From positions 558,001-622,000 of the forward strand of contig JAFCMP010000517.1 in assembly GCA_017506865.1 (NCBI GenBank): a DNA stretch of 64,000 bases, given 5' to 3'. The position numbers were made by a program, and so were the translations under genes. The notes beneath the pieces were generated by a model, which made no database searches, had not been told where the DNA came from, and saw nothing but the letters and a program-made list of their open reading frames with translations. Shown one piece after another: positions 1 through 11,889 of this stretch; position 1 is the first letter of the stretch, and every line of letters starts with the position of its first letter. The DNA comes from Tribonema minus (Eukaryota; Sar; Xanthophyceae; Tribonematales; Tribonemataceae).

Positions 1-1815
1 ACGTGCCTGGCCGAGGTTCTCTTTCTTGCGTGTTCAAGCAAACGATCTACAGTGTGCCCTGATGCTATCCGTATCCCCATGTTCCAATATCCCCTGCTGC
101 TGCCCAAAGCCGTATCCTCACCACACGCGACTCCGCAGCTCCTGCTCACAGCCAGCATCTCCCATCCCCTTGCTGCCTGATGCACCCTCGCCACCATCAG
201 CGCCACCGCGAGCGCTGCCGCACCTCTCGGTGCTAACGAGCAGAGTACTTCTGAATTCAAAGTATAACTGTGATCCAGGAGCTTACACCTGAGTGTCACC
301 TAGGGTTGCGATTGTAGCTAGAGTGAGTGCTGAGCTACTCCTGAGACCTTATTTAGGTGTACAAGACCCTGATAAGCCTTGCAGAAGCAATATAGGCCTT
401 GACAGCAGTTGTGCCAGTGGTGCCAGTTGTGCCTGGCCTCACTTGAATCCTCATTGACACTTCAATGGCGCCGGCAGTGTTCAAGTACTACATAAGGTCT
501 TTGCCCTGACGCACATTGCCCTGATGCACATCGCACGTGCAACAAGTACTGACCATGCTTTATAAGGCCGCATAACCAATCATGATCCGTCAAGGCTGCA
601 TGAACCGGCATTGACGCCATGAGGTAGTTTGGCAAACCGCTTGACCTCAAAGCAGCTTTGAAAGCTTCCCCGGGAAACAAAGACATGTTGCTGCTACGAT
701 GCTACAATGGAAAGACCACGATGATTTGCTTGACTCCTTCCAACCACAACTTCTTTCTCATATGAGTCAGCTCTAGTCTAGGCGCATCAACGTAGTGCTA
801 CCAAAGTAACACATTGCCGCTGTATCTGATCTGCTGGTGCCATTATTCTGCTGCTTCTTTCCTTGCTGCATGCAGAACATGAAAGGCATGATCGTGTTCC
901 CGCTGGTCCTGGACTGCCTCAACGAGTAAGTGCCAGTAACAAGGTTAGGCATTGACGGTGTGCATGTGGCAGCATGCAAAAAAACATGAGTTCGAGTGTA
1001 TATGGTCACACATTGCCAGCATGCTCTGCAATGCATGTTGCAGCTGCTTGCAGAATTATCAGTGAGCAGCAGAGATGGTGGGCACCTGCAGTAACCTTGT
1101 GAGACTAAGCATACATGCACGCCAGCGGTAGGGTGCTGTTGACTTCAGTGGTACTCCTCGATTTCTTGAACCTGTCAACATGCCACTGGTTGCTCTAAGA
1201 CTTGATGGTGATGCTTGAATGAACTGTGTGCATCACACCATGATGGTTGGTGCTTCAAAGTTGTCATCAAAGCACATTTCTGATATAGCAGTTGTAACAT
1301 CCTTTGACTTGACAATGTTGCACAAGCAAGTCAGACTTCCGCCCCGCACATGCAAAACCAAGCATACCCTTGACTTTCAAAAGCATGCGTCATGCCCATG
1401 CAGTGAGGGGAAGAGATGGCTGAGAGCCATGTGCAACGAGTGGCCAGTTGGCACTCAGCAGCGGCTAGACCCATTCAACAGGGCCGGGTGGAAGGCCAAG
1501 GAACAAGAGCTCTTCGCGTGCTTATGGCACATTCTGCTCACGCCTGTGCTCGCTAATAGATCGGTAAGTCACTGTGGCGCAGAAACATCTTGAAACGCTT
1601 GTGAATGTATGCACAGTTACCTTATTTTTGACAGTCAAATAGTGTGGGACTTGCGCTCTCTTGACCACTTCAGTTGAGCAGTACGCACTGTAGTAGGCCC
1701 GAGCATTATGATAAATTAATGCTTGACATATGCTATCACAAGACGCCTCAGGCAAACTATTAATGATGTGTCTAGCTTAGAGCATGGCATTGCATGCATG
1801 GTATCATAACAAAGC
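1..1815. other. No supported gene
   Basis: Only short open frames occur here, in several frames and on both strands, with no recognisable motif, consistent splice pattern or family similarity. The first 300 bases are Pro/Ser-rich when read on the plus strand and could be the edge of an exon from a gene starting outside the window, but nothing supports this. Confidence 0.5.
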
Positions 1816-2640
1816 TTGCACTCACCCCGCGCCGCGGCTCGCCCCCCTACGTGTTATTAAGCTTGTATCATGTCTGAACTTGACTCTCTCCACCTGCCAA
1901 CAATCGCCGCGCTGCATGTGCTGCGACACACAGCTTCGCTCACTGAGATTCCGCAGTCTTCTAATCTGAGGCAGGCAAGGTTGCCGGTGACGTTTGGTCA
2001 CCCACCCCGCGCTGCGGCTCGCCCCCCTACGTGTTTTTAAGCTTGTACCATGTCTGAACTTGACTGAATTAACCGGTAATCAGCCACCGCAACACGTGCA
2101 CTGCCACCAGCACCTGCGCTCACGAGGCCTCCAGATGTTGAAGTGTGCGGCAGGCAAGGCGCGAGCGTGAGCTGTTTGCACTCACCCCGCGCCGCGGCTC
2201 GCCCCCCTACGTGTTATTAAGCTTGCATCATTTCTGAACTTGACTCTTTCCACCTGCAGACAACCGCCGTGCTGCATGTGCTGCGACACACAGCTTCGCT
2301 CACTGAGATTCCGCAGTCTTCAAGTCTGAGGCAGGCAAGGTTGCCGGTGACGTTTGGTCACCCACCCCGCGCTGCGGCTCGCCCCCCTACATGCTATTAA
2401 GCTTGTATTATGTCTGAACTTGACTGAATTAACCGGTAATCAGCCGCTGCAACACGTGCACTGCCACCAGCACCTGCGCTCACGAGGCCTCCAGATGTTG
2501 AAGTGCGCGGCAGGCAAGGCGCGAGCGTGAGCTGTTTGCACTCACCCCGCGCCGCGGCTCGCCCCCCTTAGCGTTATTAAGCTTGTATCATGTCCGAACT
2601 TGACTCTGTCCACCTGCAAACAACCGCTGCGCTGCATGTG
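1816..2640. repeat. Dimeric satellite, 360-bp higher-order period (about 180-bp monomers)
   Basis: The phrase TTGCACTCACCCCGCG recurs at 1,816, 2,176 and 2,536, exactly 360 bases apart. Half-way between, at about 1,996 and 2,356, a diverged version starts with CACCCACCCCGCGCTGCGG. Each monomer then reads GGCTCGCCCCCCTA, a TTATTAAGCTTG-like block and TCTGAACTTGACT. The A and B monomers differ in their second halves, so the array is A-B-A-B-A', with the last unit cut off near 2,640. The copies differ by only a few bases. No protein is evident. Confidence 0.85.
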
Positions 2641-3139
2641 CCACCAGCACCTGCGCAGCAACTTTAGCCCTGACCCTAATCGTATCTCAACCCAACCGTT
2701 AAATCCTACGTAGGCAGCAGGCACGCGTTATGCGCAGTGGCCCTGCATGGACGGGGCATGCGCGCAGCATTGAGCCAGTGCACGCTGTGCGCAGTGGTGG
2801 TGCCGGTAACTTATTGAATACGCTCCCCATATTTGAGTAACCACTGGCATGGTATTCATGGCGCTGTCGCTCAGTCAAGGGGCTAGTAACCCTTTAACCT
2901 GCAGGCGGCAGGCTGCACACATGGCACGACCACCGTGACTGGAACCTTCAAGTTGGCAGCTTTGTACATCTATTGATGGTCTCTTGTACATGTTGAACAC
3001 AATGTTATACATATAGTTGCGGAAAGATGCACATCAGATATGGCACAATTCCAGTTGCTAGCTGATGCTGCATGCTCGGACCTCACTCTGGACCATGCAA
3101 ATGGCACAAAGCCTGACAGTACATCCGACTTAATGTTGC
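2641..3139. other. No supported gene
   Basis: Low-similarity sequence between the satellite and the first coding-like block. It contains a single CCCTGACCCTAA stretch resembling degenerate telomere repeat. Confidence 0.5.
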
Positions 3140-5326
3140 ATGGATGCACTGCAGGAGGACCGTGAAGCAAATAAGATCAGGGGAGGGCGCCTGAAGGCAG
3201 GGTTGGCAACCTCGTTAGGCGGTGCATTGGTAGATGAGCGGGATGTTTGTGCCAAGCTAGCGAACGTTTGCCGGTCAGCAGCTGTTTGCACCTGGGCTCT
3301 CAAGCAACCGAGCACAACAGTGGAGGAGGTCAGAGGATCGTTAACGCTTCGACTGAAAGAGCGAATGCAGATGCTCGTGGACGTGATTGGTGCCCCTGCC
3401 ACGGAGGAGTCTTCCGCTGCTGCCGCACATGCACACAGGAGAGGGGCAGCTGACGCAGCACCACTGGAACATGGGGGGGATCATCAGGAGCATGGGGGCA
3501 CACAAGGGACGGCAGCGCAGCGGCGCCGCAAGAAGAAGATGAACATTGCTAAGTCTGTCAACCATCAGAGCAAGCACGTCCCGCGTGCCATTGTTGACTT
3601 TGGTGAGTGCTGTAGCCAGCGGATTGTCAGATGGTAGTTTGAAGCACGGACTTGTCAAGTTCATACTTACATTTTTGCGCAGCCTATAACACGACAGCAG
3701 CGGCGTCAAAGACCATGGCAGAGCTCAGGTTCACTGTAAGTGTGTAGCCCTGCCAGCTCCTCGTGTTCGTATTATGGAGCAAAGCTGAAGCTTTGCTGAT
3801 GTGGTCACATGCATGCACTTGCTTTATGGTACAAAACAATTGCGCATTATGTGTGCACCATTGATGTGTAGGCTCAAAGACGCTGACTTTTGAACTTCAA
3901 GTGAAGACCGCAGGACTAGTCTATCAGTGCAGCAAATATATTATTAGGCAATAACATTGTCAAAAGCATGGAAGTAAGGTGTACATGAACAGAGACTGCT
4001 TCAGCAATTGCACTAATGCTCAAACCACTGCTTCAGCCGTTAACTTAAAGTACTGCAGCTTTGGCGTGAACTCAAGTACACAGCAGCTTCGGCGAGAGTT
4101 CAAATGCAGTACATATTCACTCATTGCCATGCGAACATGTACTTCGAAGTACATGCATACACATCTGTCTGTACACATCTGCGCATCTCACCATGTACGG
4201 ACGGGGGATTTGTTGACCTTCTTTGCACAGGTAAGGTGCCAGACTCTTCCAACTGCGAAGCTGGTCACCAAGATAGCAAGGTCACCAACAAGTCAAGCTG
4301 TCACCGCAACGCCACTCAGCACTACATGAGGCGGCGCAACACAGCATTTGGCGTCATGACAAGTGCGGAAGGACAGGCTTACACGGCCATCAAGTACGAC
4401 ACAGCTAGCAGAGAGTCAAACAAAACGGAAGTACAGCCAGGTACCAAGCTGGTGGATCTGCTCAACAAATTTCCAGCACTAGTCCCCGGGTGCCCACCAC
4501 CAGCACCTACTGCACTGCTGTGCGGCCGCACCAGCTGGGCTCTACACCTTGCCCGCACCAGCAGCGTTCAGCCAGAGGTGGGCATGGTGACGGCGGCAAT
4601 GTTGCTTGGTGCATACCAGTACTGGTTTGCAAAGGTGGCAGGGCACTGGGTTAGCATCACCTACTTGCAGCCAATAGCGTACACGGTGCTTACTGGCAGG
4701 CTTGGCTTCTACAAAGGTGCCAGGCCCACTGTTGGGCTGCTTGCATACATCAAGCAGGATTACGGTGGGCAGCCTCACAGGGTGCATTACTGGGCGGGGC
4801 ATGATGTGCTCCTGCAGAGATTGGCTCTGACACAGGTGCACTTGACGCAATAGTTGGTGGAAGCGGCCCTGTAGATTGGTGCATCATGTGCCGTATCCTG
4901 TTTCTCTTCAGGCACACGCCAAATGTACCCATAGCCATGCAGCATTGTGCAGCTGCTCAGGCGAAAGAAGTGCACTGGGTTGCTGTACTGCCTTTCAAAG
5001 CGCACAAGACGCGCTCTACTCATGTGCAGGATGATGTGTCAGGAGAGTTTCCATATGCATTAGGCACAGCCATTGAGATCTTCCCCGTGTCCTGCATCAT
5101 GATGCATGTGCAGCTGATGCATCACTGCCACTACAGCAATGCTGGCGCTTGTCGGCCCATCAAAGGCAACAGCGGCCAAGACATCATGGGGCACAACAGC
5201 GCTGCCGCTGTTGAGGTGTACCTGTACAATTCTCACACATGCTATGAGGAAGAGTTAAAGCGCAAGCGAATCGCAGCGTTGCAGGCGCGCCTGGACACAG
5301 AATGTGAACATGGTGCAGCATTGTAG
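3140..5326 (+). CDS. Possible multi-exon gene of unknown function
   Basis: Three blocks read as coding and can be joined by GT-AG introns. Block 1 (3,140-3,602) starts MDALQEDREANK, is charged and ends in a basic QRRRKKKM stretch followed by PRAIVDF before a GTGAGT donor. Block 2 (3,683-3,735) continues in phase as AYNTTAAASKTMAELRFT before GTAAGT. A later frame (about 4,320-4,853, acceptor CTCAG) reads HYMRRRNTAFGVMTS and KLVDLLNKFPALVPG. A last block (about 4,913-5,326, acceptor CTTCAG) ends in a charged helix EELKRKRIAALQARLDTE and a stop. The join between the last two blocks is not clear. I do not recognise the family; a transposon-derived gene is possible. The phase-consistent first intron is the best argument that it is real. 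Confidence 0.35.
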
Positions 5327-7049
5327 TCTACGCTTGCCCTGTTGCAGTCGTTGTAAATGGAAGTATGTTTCACTGAGTCATGTTTTCCCAACACATTTTT
5401 CACAATGCAATTGGCCTGACCACATATTTGTCTGGGCACTTCTGTTGAGCTGTTGTTGCTGCAGCGGCAACCTCCTGCACATTTGTTCGCATGACAGTCT
5501 CACGCGTTCAAATGTGCATTTGTTCATTAGCACTGCACTTGCCGGGTGTACATGATTCAAGTTGAAAGTAGTATGCTAATGAGCCAAACAGCGTTTCAGC
5601 CACGGCAGCACTAGCACGCTCTGTTCATAATGCAATCCACCTCCGACGGTGGTGTCTACCAAGCTTGTTGATACGGCAGTGTCTACATTGCTTGTTGATA
5701 GTGCAGTGCACAGCATGTCCTCATGAGGGTCAAGAGGTGTATGCAAAATGCTGTGAGCGTCATGTCTTCTGCAGCCAGTGCTCATGACTGTTGATTTCTG
5801 CATGCGTCTTTTGTAAACTGGACTGGGATGCAGTGTTCATGCGCTAAACATGGGTAGCCTAAACTTCAACTCACAATGCAATGTGCAATGAGACGTGCCA
5901 TAGTCATTGTTGAGAACTCTATGTATATTAACCATCCAGAACTGCGGGCAAGGGGGATTATCACATGAAGCATGGTCCGTATGGCAATTGACCCTCAATG
6001 TGTGAGCGTTGTCCACAACGCTGCAGCATGTGCAACGCGCTATGTCGGTCTTTGTTGACAAACAGGACGGCAATGCGCTAGTGCTAACTTCAGGAAGCTG
6101 GTGATGTGTCAAGTTGTAAACATGACATTGGTTATTACTTCTGAAAACTGGTACGTTCACTTTTGTAGTGGACAGGCGGCGGTTTGAGCGCACAGGTGGC
6201 CAACAAATTCGCACAATACAGCCCAGCGTTTGCAAATTCACAATATCTATTATACTATTCCCCCGTGTTGAATGAGAGGTGCGCCTTAAAAACTGCACAT
6301 GGCATGCACATGTGCGTGTGTCCACACTCCCCATGTTGGCAGCATGTACGCACGCAGGAGTGGCGCACGCAGGCAGCGTTGCTGTATCACACAGAAGATA
6401 GTGCGCTAGACCGCCCCCCCCCCCCCCCCCCCCCCCGCGCGCGTCGCAGGCCGCGCTCGCAAGGCTGCCCGCATTTGCCTAGGACACTATTGCGGTGCTG
6501 CTTGGTAGGCGCGGCATCCCTTTGCAAGAGATGAGCTGCGCGCTCTACTGGGATGCCGCGCTGTTCCTGTCGCTGACCAATGCGGTGCGTGAAGTCTCGC
6601 AGGGGATGCCGGGCGGCGCGCGCGCGCCGGTGCGGCGGCCGTTGCATCGGAGGCCGAACGCGCTGTCTCATGTAGTGCGCGTATGCCAATGGCATCCGCC
6701 ACTATAAATACCAAAATTGAAGGGTTGCTTCCTATCTGAATATTTTGCCAACTGGGGAGCAGACTTGTGTGCTGTGGACGCGCTGCACGGTGACATGTCA
6801 TACGTACGCCAGGCACTTGTACACAAGACAAGCAGCATACAGGAACCTGATATATACAAGTAGCTTTCGTCTAGCTGGCTCTGGTTGTGGTGTCGTATAT
6901 TGATGCTTGTACCAAACAGCCAACACGGCTCTTGCTGGCCCTGCAACGCCTGCTATTTTGCCACATGCTGCAGACACACGGACGTAATTTAGCTGACTAG
7001 GTACCTGCTACAGCACTACATACGAGCAGGCGAAGAGCTGATGAGACCG
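5327..7049. other. No supported gene; C23 homopolymer at 6,414-6,436
   Basis: The stretch has only short frames. An uninterrupted run of 23 C lies at 6,414-6,436, followed by GCGC-rich sequence. A plus-strand frame at about 6,495-6,704 (GRRGIPLQEMSCALYWDAAL and on) looks mildly coding but has no partner exon or family. Confidence 0.45.
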
Positions 7050-7690
7050 CTTGACGACGTACTTGGCAAGTCTCTCACCTCGATCGCCTTGACGATTATC
7101 CACTATGAGACATCACTCGACCTCAGGAGTAGCACGGTACTGCCTCGGTGCTGCATCCGTTCCTTCTGCTGGCGCTGCATCCGTTCCTGCAAGTGCTCGC
7201 ACCAGCGCGCCATGCCAAGCTCAAGTTAAAAGCGCCACACCAAAGCCGGGCGAGGTAAATTTTGCTGCCGCACTGCTCTCACACCACACAGTGCGAGCAG
7301 CGATGTACACTACAACTGCTTTCAGTAACTGCTGTTGATGCAATGCGCGCTGCCACGCCACCGATGCACCAGCGACGTGCTGAACTCGCCATCTGCTCCA
7401 CGATGATTTGCTTCACGGCCACATCGTACACTGACGATGCTGTGCCGATACCCAGCGATGCATTCACCTCGGCACTTCTCACGAACTGGGAACCATCGCA
7501 GCCATGTCGCCGCCAACTTATGCTCGCACGAGTTGGCTGCAAGTTCTGCGACAAGGAAAGGTCGGCGATGTGGCCCCCGACCCCCCCCCTCGGAGTACCT
7601 GTGTAGACTAACTCATAGAATGGCAGGGAACATTGCAAGCAAAATGCACACTCCCCACACTTCGCTTGAATTAATTGGGTTGCCAATTGG
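7050..7690 (-). CDS. Uncertain minus-strand reading frames, unknown product
   Basis: The minus strand is open from 7,686 to 7,279. It reads through YTGTPRGGVGGHIADLSLSQ and a helical segment VYDVAVKQIIVEQMASSARR. Further along the same strand (about 7,215-7,080) a second frame reads MARWCEHLQERMQRQQKER with a short repeated ERMQ-R motif and then a stop. A splice between the two (acceptor TTTTAACTTGAG) is conceivable but not proven, and the plus strand is also partly open over the same bases. No family is recognised, so this is a candidate only. Confidence 0.2.
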
Positions 7691-9269
7691 CAAGCCGCCC
7701 AAACGTGTGCACTTTAAAAACAGCTACCGCACACATTGACAAACGAAACGGTTACAAGAAAGTTCAACTTGGCTCATGCTGAACGGTTCAGACCCTCTGG
7801 TGCGATTTTAAATCATTTCCCAACAGCACAGCATCATTGTTGGTGGTATCAGGAGTAACTTGAGAATGAAGGCAATCTTGCCTGGGGCGGACGTTACGTC
7901 ATTGACAGAGGCGAGCAGCATGCAACGTCTGTTATGTGGGCACGTCCAGTGTACCACGGTGTTTGCGCTGCATGCGCGCACATGTGTGCGCGACCATGCA
8001 TGTCATCGTCTATGTAAGGCATGCAGTCACCGACCCAAGCTTGGGAAGCAGGTGTCGATCCACAAGAGTTTGCCAAGGGCCTGCCTCAAAGGCTCTTTGC
8101 TGAGTCGTGGGCACGGATGCGCGCACCTGCCGAAAGCAACCGTTACACCATCGTGGTCACATGCACTGCGTGTTGGCGGCATGCCAGCTGTGTGGGCCGC
8201 AAATGCGTGACACACTGTGAGCCATTCACAGTCACGTGCACTTTATCACTAGGGCGTGCATGTTGCTGCGCGCAAATGACGCACCAGCAATCTTAAGACG
8301 AATTGTCATGAAACTCAGTATGACAGACCCAATATGTAGACATGTAGATTGCGCACTTTGCATTGCTGTATGCTACAACGTCCATAACAGCCCCGGCTGC
8401 AGATCGCCTCGAACACCAAATATTACCATGTGCGGCATGCAGTAGGCGTTTGGCACAAACCGTAACCTTACGTAACCTTCCGTTGCAACACCACAGGCGG
8501 CCTGTGTCACAATTGACTGACAATCATCGAAGTTCAATGCCGCAGCCTCATCAGCATGTGGCTCAATGACGCACTACACATACAGAGTCGCACGCATTGG
8601 AGCCTCACCAGCTAGACCTACTAGTAGCACGCACAGCCGACAAGGTTCACACACGGAATGCGCTCGTTATTAGAACAAGCAACACAGCACTACTGAGCAG
8701 CCTAAGCCTCTAAGTCAGCCAGCGCCTGGTGCCACATGAACACACTGTCAGCTGTCAAAATCACAGGCACATGCAAGCGAGACTCTAGCAGTGAGTGCAA
8801 AGATGTGTGCTGAAGCTTCCAGTGGTATAATCAGATATAGCAGATGTGCCAACAAAAGTACAACGTATGAACAGAGCACAGCAAACTGAAGTAGCAATGG
8901 CAGAAGGGGCATGTGCAAGTGTTTTGACAATCACCGTCCGCGTGTTGTTGTCATGGTCGTTGCAAGGAGGCCTCTCATGTCTCAATCGGTGCCTCCAAAT
9001 GTGTCAAGTGGTGTTCTGCATGCAACTGTGTTTTGCGACACCACCGTTGTGAGAACAAATGTCCGTCACCGCAACCAGAATCAATGTGCCCTGTAGTGCT
9101 GCCGTATGCAGTAACTTTGAAAGGCTGAGCACTCCACAGCTGTGACTACAAGCATCTACCTTCAAGTTGACGGTAAAGGCCAATGAGGGGAGGGGTAACA
9201 CACTCAGTCTGTAGCATCTGGCACTCGACGCCATGACCGCCGTTCGCGTGACCGCATGCAGTGCGCACT
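7691..9269. other. No supported gene
   Basis: Only short, mutually overlapping open frames on both strands, with no motif or splice pattern. Confidence 0.5.
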
Positions 9270-9887
9270 CTACGTTGCCGTCGCGGCGGCTGCGGCGGGC
9301 CTGATCCGTAGATCCCCCCTCACATAGAACACCGCTCCGTCGGCCACTGGCTTTGCAGCAGTGAGCCCCCCCAGCCACGCGCTCACTAGCACTACAGCAC
9401 AGCCGTTGATACCGGAACGGCCGCCGCGCCTGCCAGTGCCAGTGCCAGGCAGCTGCACCCGCATCCAGGGCCTCTTGCCCTGGCAGCAGCGCCCGTGCAG
9501 CATGATGACCTTGTGCCCCGCCACCTCGCACAGCTGCCCGTCAACCCACTCGTAGAAAACCCCGTCCAGCGCGCAGCGATCGAGCACCAGGCTCACCAGT
9601 AGGCGGTGGAAGTCTACGAGAATGCAGCGCTCGCTGGGTGCGGTAGCGGCACATGTGGGCCGTGCAACAAGCAGATCGCCAGGGTGATCCACCATGGCTG
9701 CAAACTGCTTGCGCGTGGACCATGCGGTGTTGCTGTCAGGGGGCTGCCAGTCTTGCAGTGCACTCAGCTGCGCCTGTCCGCTCGAGGATCTAGGCAGCTG
9801 CTCTGTAGTGAGGCAGACCCTACCCCCCTTCAACGTCGCGGCAGAGGCCCACATCATCCCCTGATGCATCGCATCTACTGGCGGCAC
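9270..9887 (-). CDS. Hypothetical protein or exon, minus strand (about 205 residues)
   Basis: A single open minus-strand frame begins at an ATG just inside the 306-bp tandem array and runs out of it. Its central part is well composed for protein: CILVDFHRLLVSLVLDRC, then DGVFYEWVDGQLCEVAGHK, then GRCCQGKRPWMRVQLPG. The C-terminal end is Ala/Thr-rich and less convincing. I do not recognise a family. The 5' end overlaps the repeat array, so the start is doubtful and it may be an exon of a larger or broken gene. The high GC of the region lengthens open frames by chance, which keeps confidence low. Confidence 0.3.
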   Translation of the reverse strand: MPPVDAMHQGMMWASAATLKGGRVCLTTEQLPRSSSGQAQLSALQDWQPPDSNTAWSTRKQFAAMVDHPGDLLVARPTCAATAPSERCILVDFHRLLVSLVLDRCALDGVFYEWVDGQLCEVAGHKVIMLHGRCCQGKRPWMRVQLPGTGTGRRGGRSGINGCAVVLVSAWLGGLTAAKPVADGAVFYVRGDLRIRPAAAAATAT

Positions 9888-11530
9888 TACGTACTGGGCT
9901 TCTCACTGACCAGTGCCGCCGCTACACTCGCTGTCGAGCGCGCTGCCATTGCGCCACGGAGACCGGTACTTCAACTTGGTGTACGACGCCTGCATGAGCA
10001 TCTGTACCCCCAGGTGTGACTGACGGGGGGGCGCTCCTTACAGCCAGCCAGCCAGCTCAGCTGCCGCAGCGGCGTCCGGCATACTGCAGCGCTTGCCCGA
10101 CCGTCGCTCAGGGCGTGCTGCCCGCCGCTGGGCGGCGCGCGTCGCGGCAGAGGCCCACATCATCCACTGATGCATCGCATCTGCTGGTGGCACTACGTAC
10201 TGGGCTTCTCACTGACCAGTGCCGCCGCTACACTCGCTGTCGAGCGCGCTGCCATTGCGCCACGGAGACCGGTACTTCAACTTGGTGTACGACGCCTGCA
10301 TGAGCATCTGTACCCCCAGGTGTGACTGACGGGGGGGCGCTCGCTACAGCCAGCCAGCCAGCTCAGCTGCCGCAGCGGCGTCCGGCATACTGCAGCGCTT
10401 GCCCGACCGTCGCTCAGGGCGTGCTGCCCGCCGCTGGGCGGCGCGCGTCGCGGCAGAGGCCCACATCGTCCACTGATGCATCGCATCTGCTGGTGGCACT
10501 ACGTACTGGGCTTCTCACTGACCAGTGCCGCCGCTACACTCTCTGTCGAGCGCGCTGCCATTGCGCCACGGAGACCGGTACTTCAACTTGGTGTACGACG
10601 CCTGCATGAGCATCTGTACCCCCCCAGGTGTGACTGGATCAGATGGGGGGGCGCTCGCTACAGCCAGCCAGCCAGCTCAGCTGCCGCAGCGGCGTCCGGC
10701 ATACTGCAGCGCTTGCCCGACCGTCGCTCAGGGCGTGCTGCCCGCCGCTGGGCGGCGCGCGTCGCGGCAGAGGCCCACATCATCCACTGATGCATCGCAT
10801 CTGCTGGTGGCACAACGTACTGGGCTTCTCACTGACCAGTGCCGCCGCTACACTCGCTGTCGAGCGCGCTGCCATTGCGCCACGGAGACCGGTACTTCAA
10901 CTTGGTGTACGACGCCTGCATGAGCATCTGTACCCCCAGGTGTGACTGACGGGGGGGCGCTCGCTACAGCCAGCCAGCCAGCTCAGCTGCCGCAGCGGCG
11001 TCCGGCATACTGCAGCGCTTGCCCGACCGTCGCTCAGGGCGTGCTGCCTGCCGCTGGGCGGCGCGCGTCGCGGCAGAGGCCAACATCATCACGGAGACTG
11101 CTGGCGGCACTACGCGCTGGGCTTCTCGCTTCTCACTGACAAGTGCCGGCGCCGCCGCTACTCTGAGGCTCTCTGTCGAGCGCGCTGCCATTGCGCCACG
11201 GAGACCAGTACTTCAACTTGGTGTACGACGCCTGCAGTAGCATCTGTACCCCGCGGCGTGACTCAGTCTGATGGGGGGGGCGCCCAGCCAGCCAGCCAGC
11301 CAGCTCAGCTGCCGCAGCGGCAGCGGCTGCGTCCGGTAGCGCTTGCCTGGCCGTCGCTCGTCAGTGCGTGCTGCCCGCCGCTGCGCGGCGCGCGTCGCAA
11401 CAGAGGCCAACATCATCACGGAGACTGCTGGCGGCACTACGCGCTGGGCTTCTCACTGGCAAGCGCCGGTGCCGCCGCTACTCTGAGGCTCTCTGTCGAG
11501 CGCGCTGCCATTGCGCCACGGAGACTGGTC
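9836..11530. repeat. Tandem array, about 306-bp unit, roughly 5.5 copies
   Basis: The landmark GTGTGACTGACGGGG occurs at about 10,014, 10,320, 10,628, 10,940 and, diverged, 11,257. Spacings are 306, 308, 312 and about 317 bases. The first four units are nearly identical; the last two carry small insertions and more substitutions, and the array fades out at about 11,530. Each unit holds CAGCCAGCCAGCCAGCTCAG, a GCGGCGCGCGTCGCGGCAG block, and CTGTACCCCCAG|GTGTGA, which resembles an acceptor and a donor around a 190-base exon-like block. The basic 306-bp period is divisible by three, so open frames recur in each unit, but every frame meets a stop within one unit. It could be a tandemly duplicated exon or a minisatellite. 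Confidence 0.85.
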
Positions 11531-11889
11531 GACATGACTGCCCCCTCCTCGTCTGCCAAGTGCTCCACTCCTCGAGTTCACCACGCGCCGCCTGGCGGCA
11601 TGTGGCAGCAGCTGCTTCAAGCTGCGCCTCCCCGCTCCAGGGCCTGCAGCAAGTCACTGCAAGTACGAGCTCAGCGGCTCTCGGGGGGGGGGGGGGGGGG
11701 CTGACAGGCGAGCTGAGCGCTGCCACACGTCCGTTTTCTACGACGGAAAACTTCAAGACCTACATAGCAGGAGAGTTAGCGGCCCCAAAGTTCACCAGCT
11801 CGCCGCATTGATATATCACGAGGTGACACAGCAGAGCCTGCCTCGAGCAGAGGGGGCGGTCGCCGGCATCTTGGCGCTGGGAGCCAGCC
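11531..11889. other. Leader region of the TMEM181-like gene; G18 homopolymer
   Basis: Sequence between the tandem array and the start codon at 11,890. It contains 18 consecutive G at 11,683-11,700. No clear promoter element is visible. Confidence 0.4.

Noticed and set aside
10016..11240. Open frames of 65-132 residues repeated in the 306-bp array
   Set aside because: They recur because the unit length is divisible by three; each ends within a unit, and three frames are open at once.
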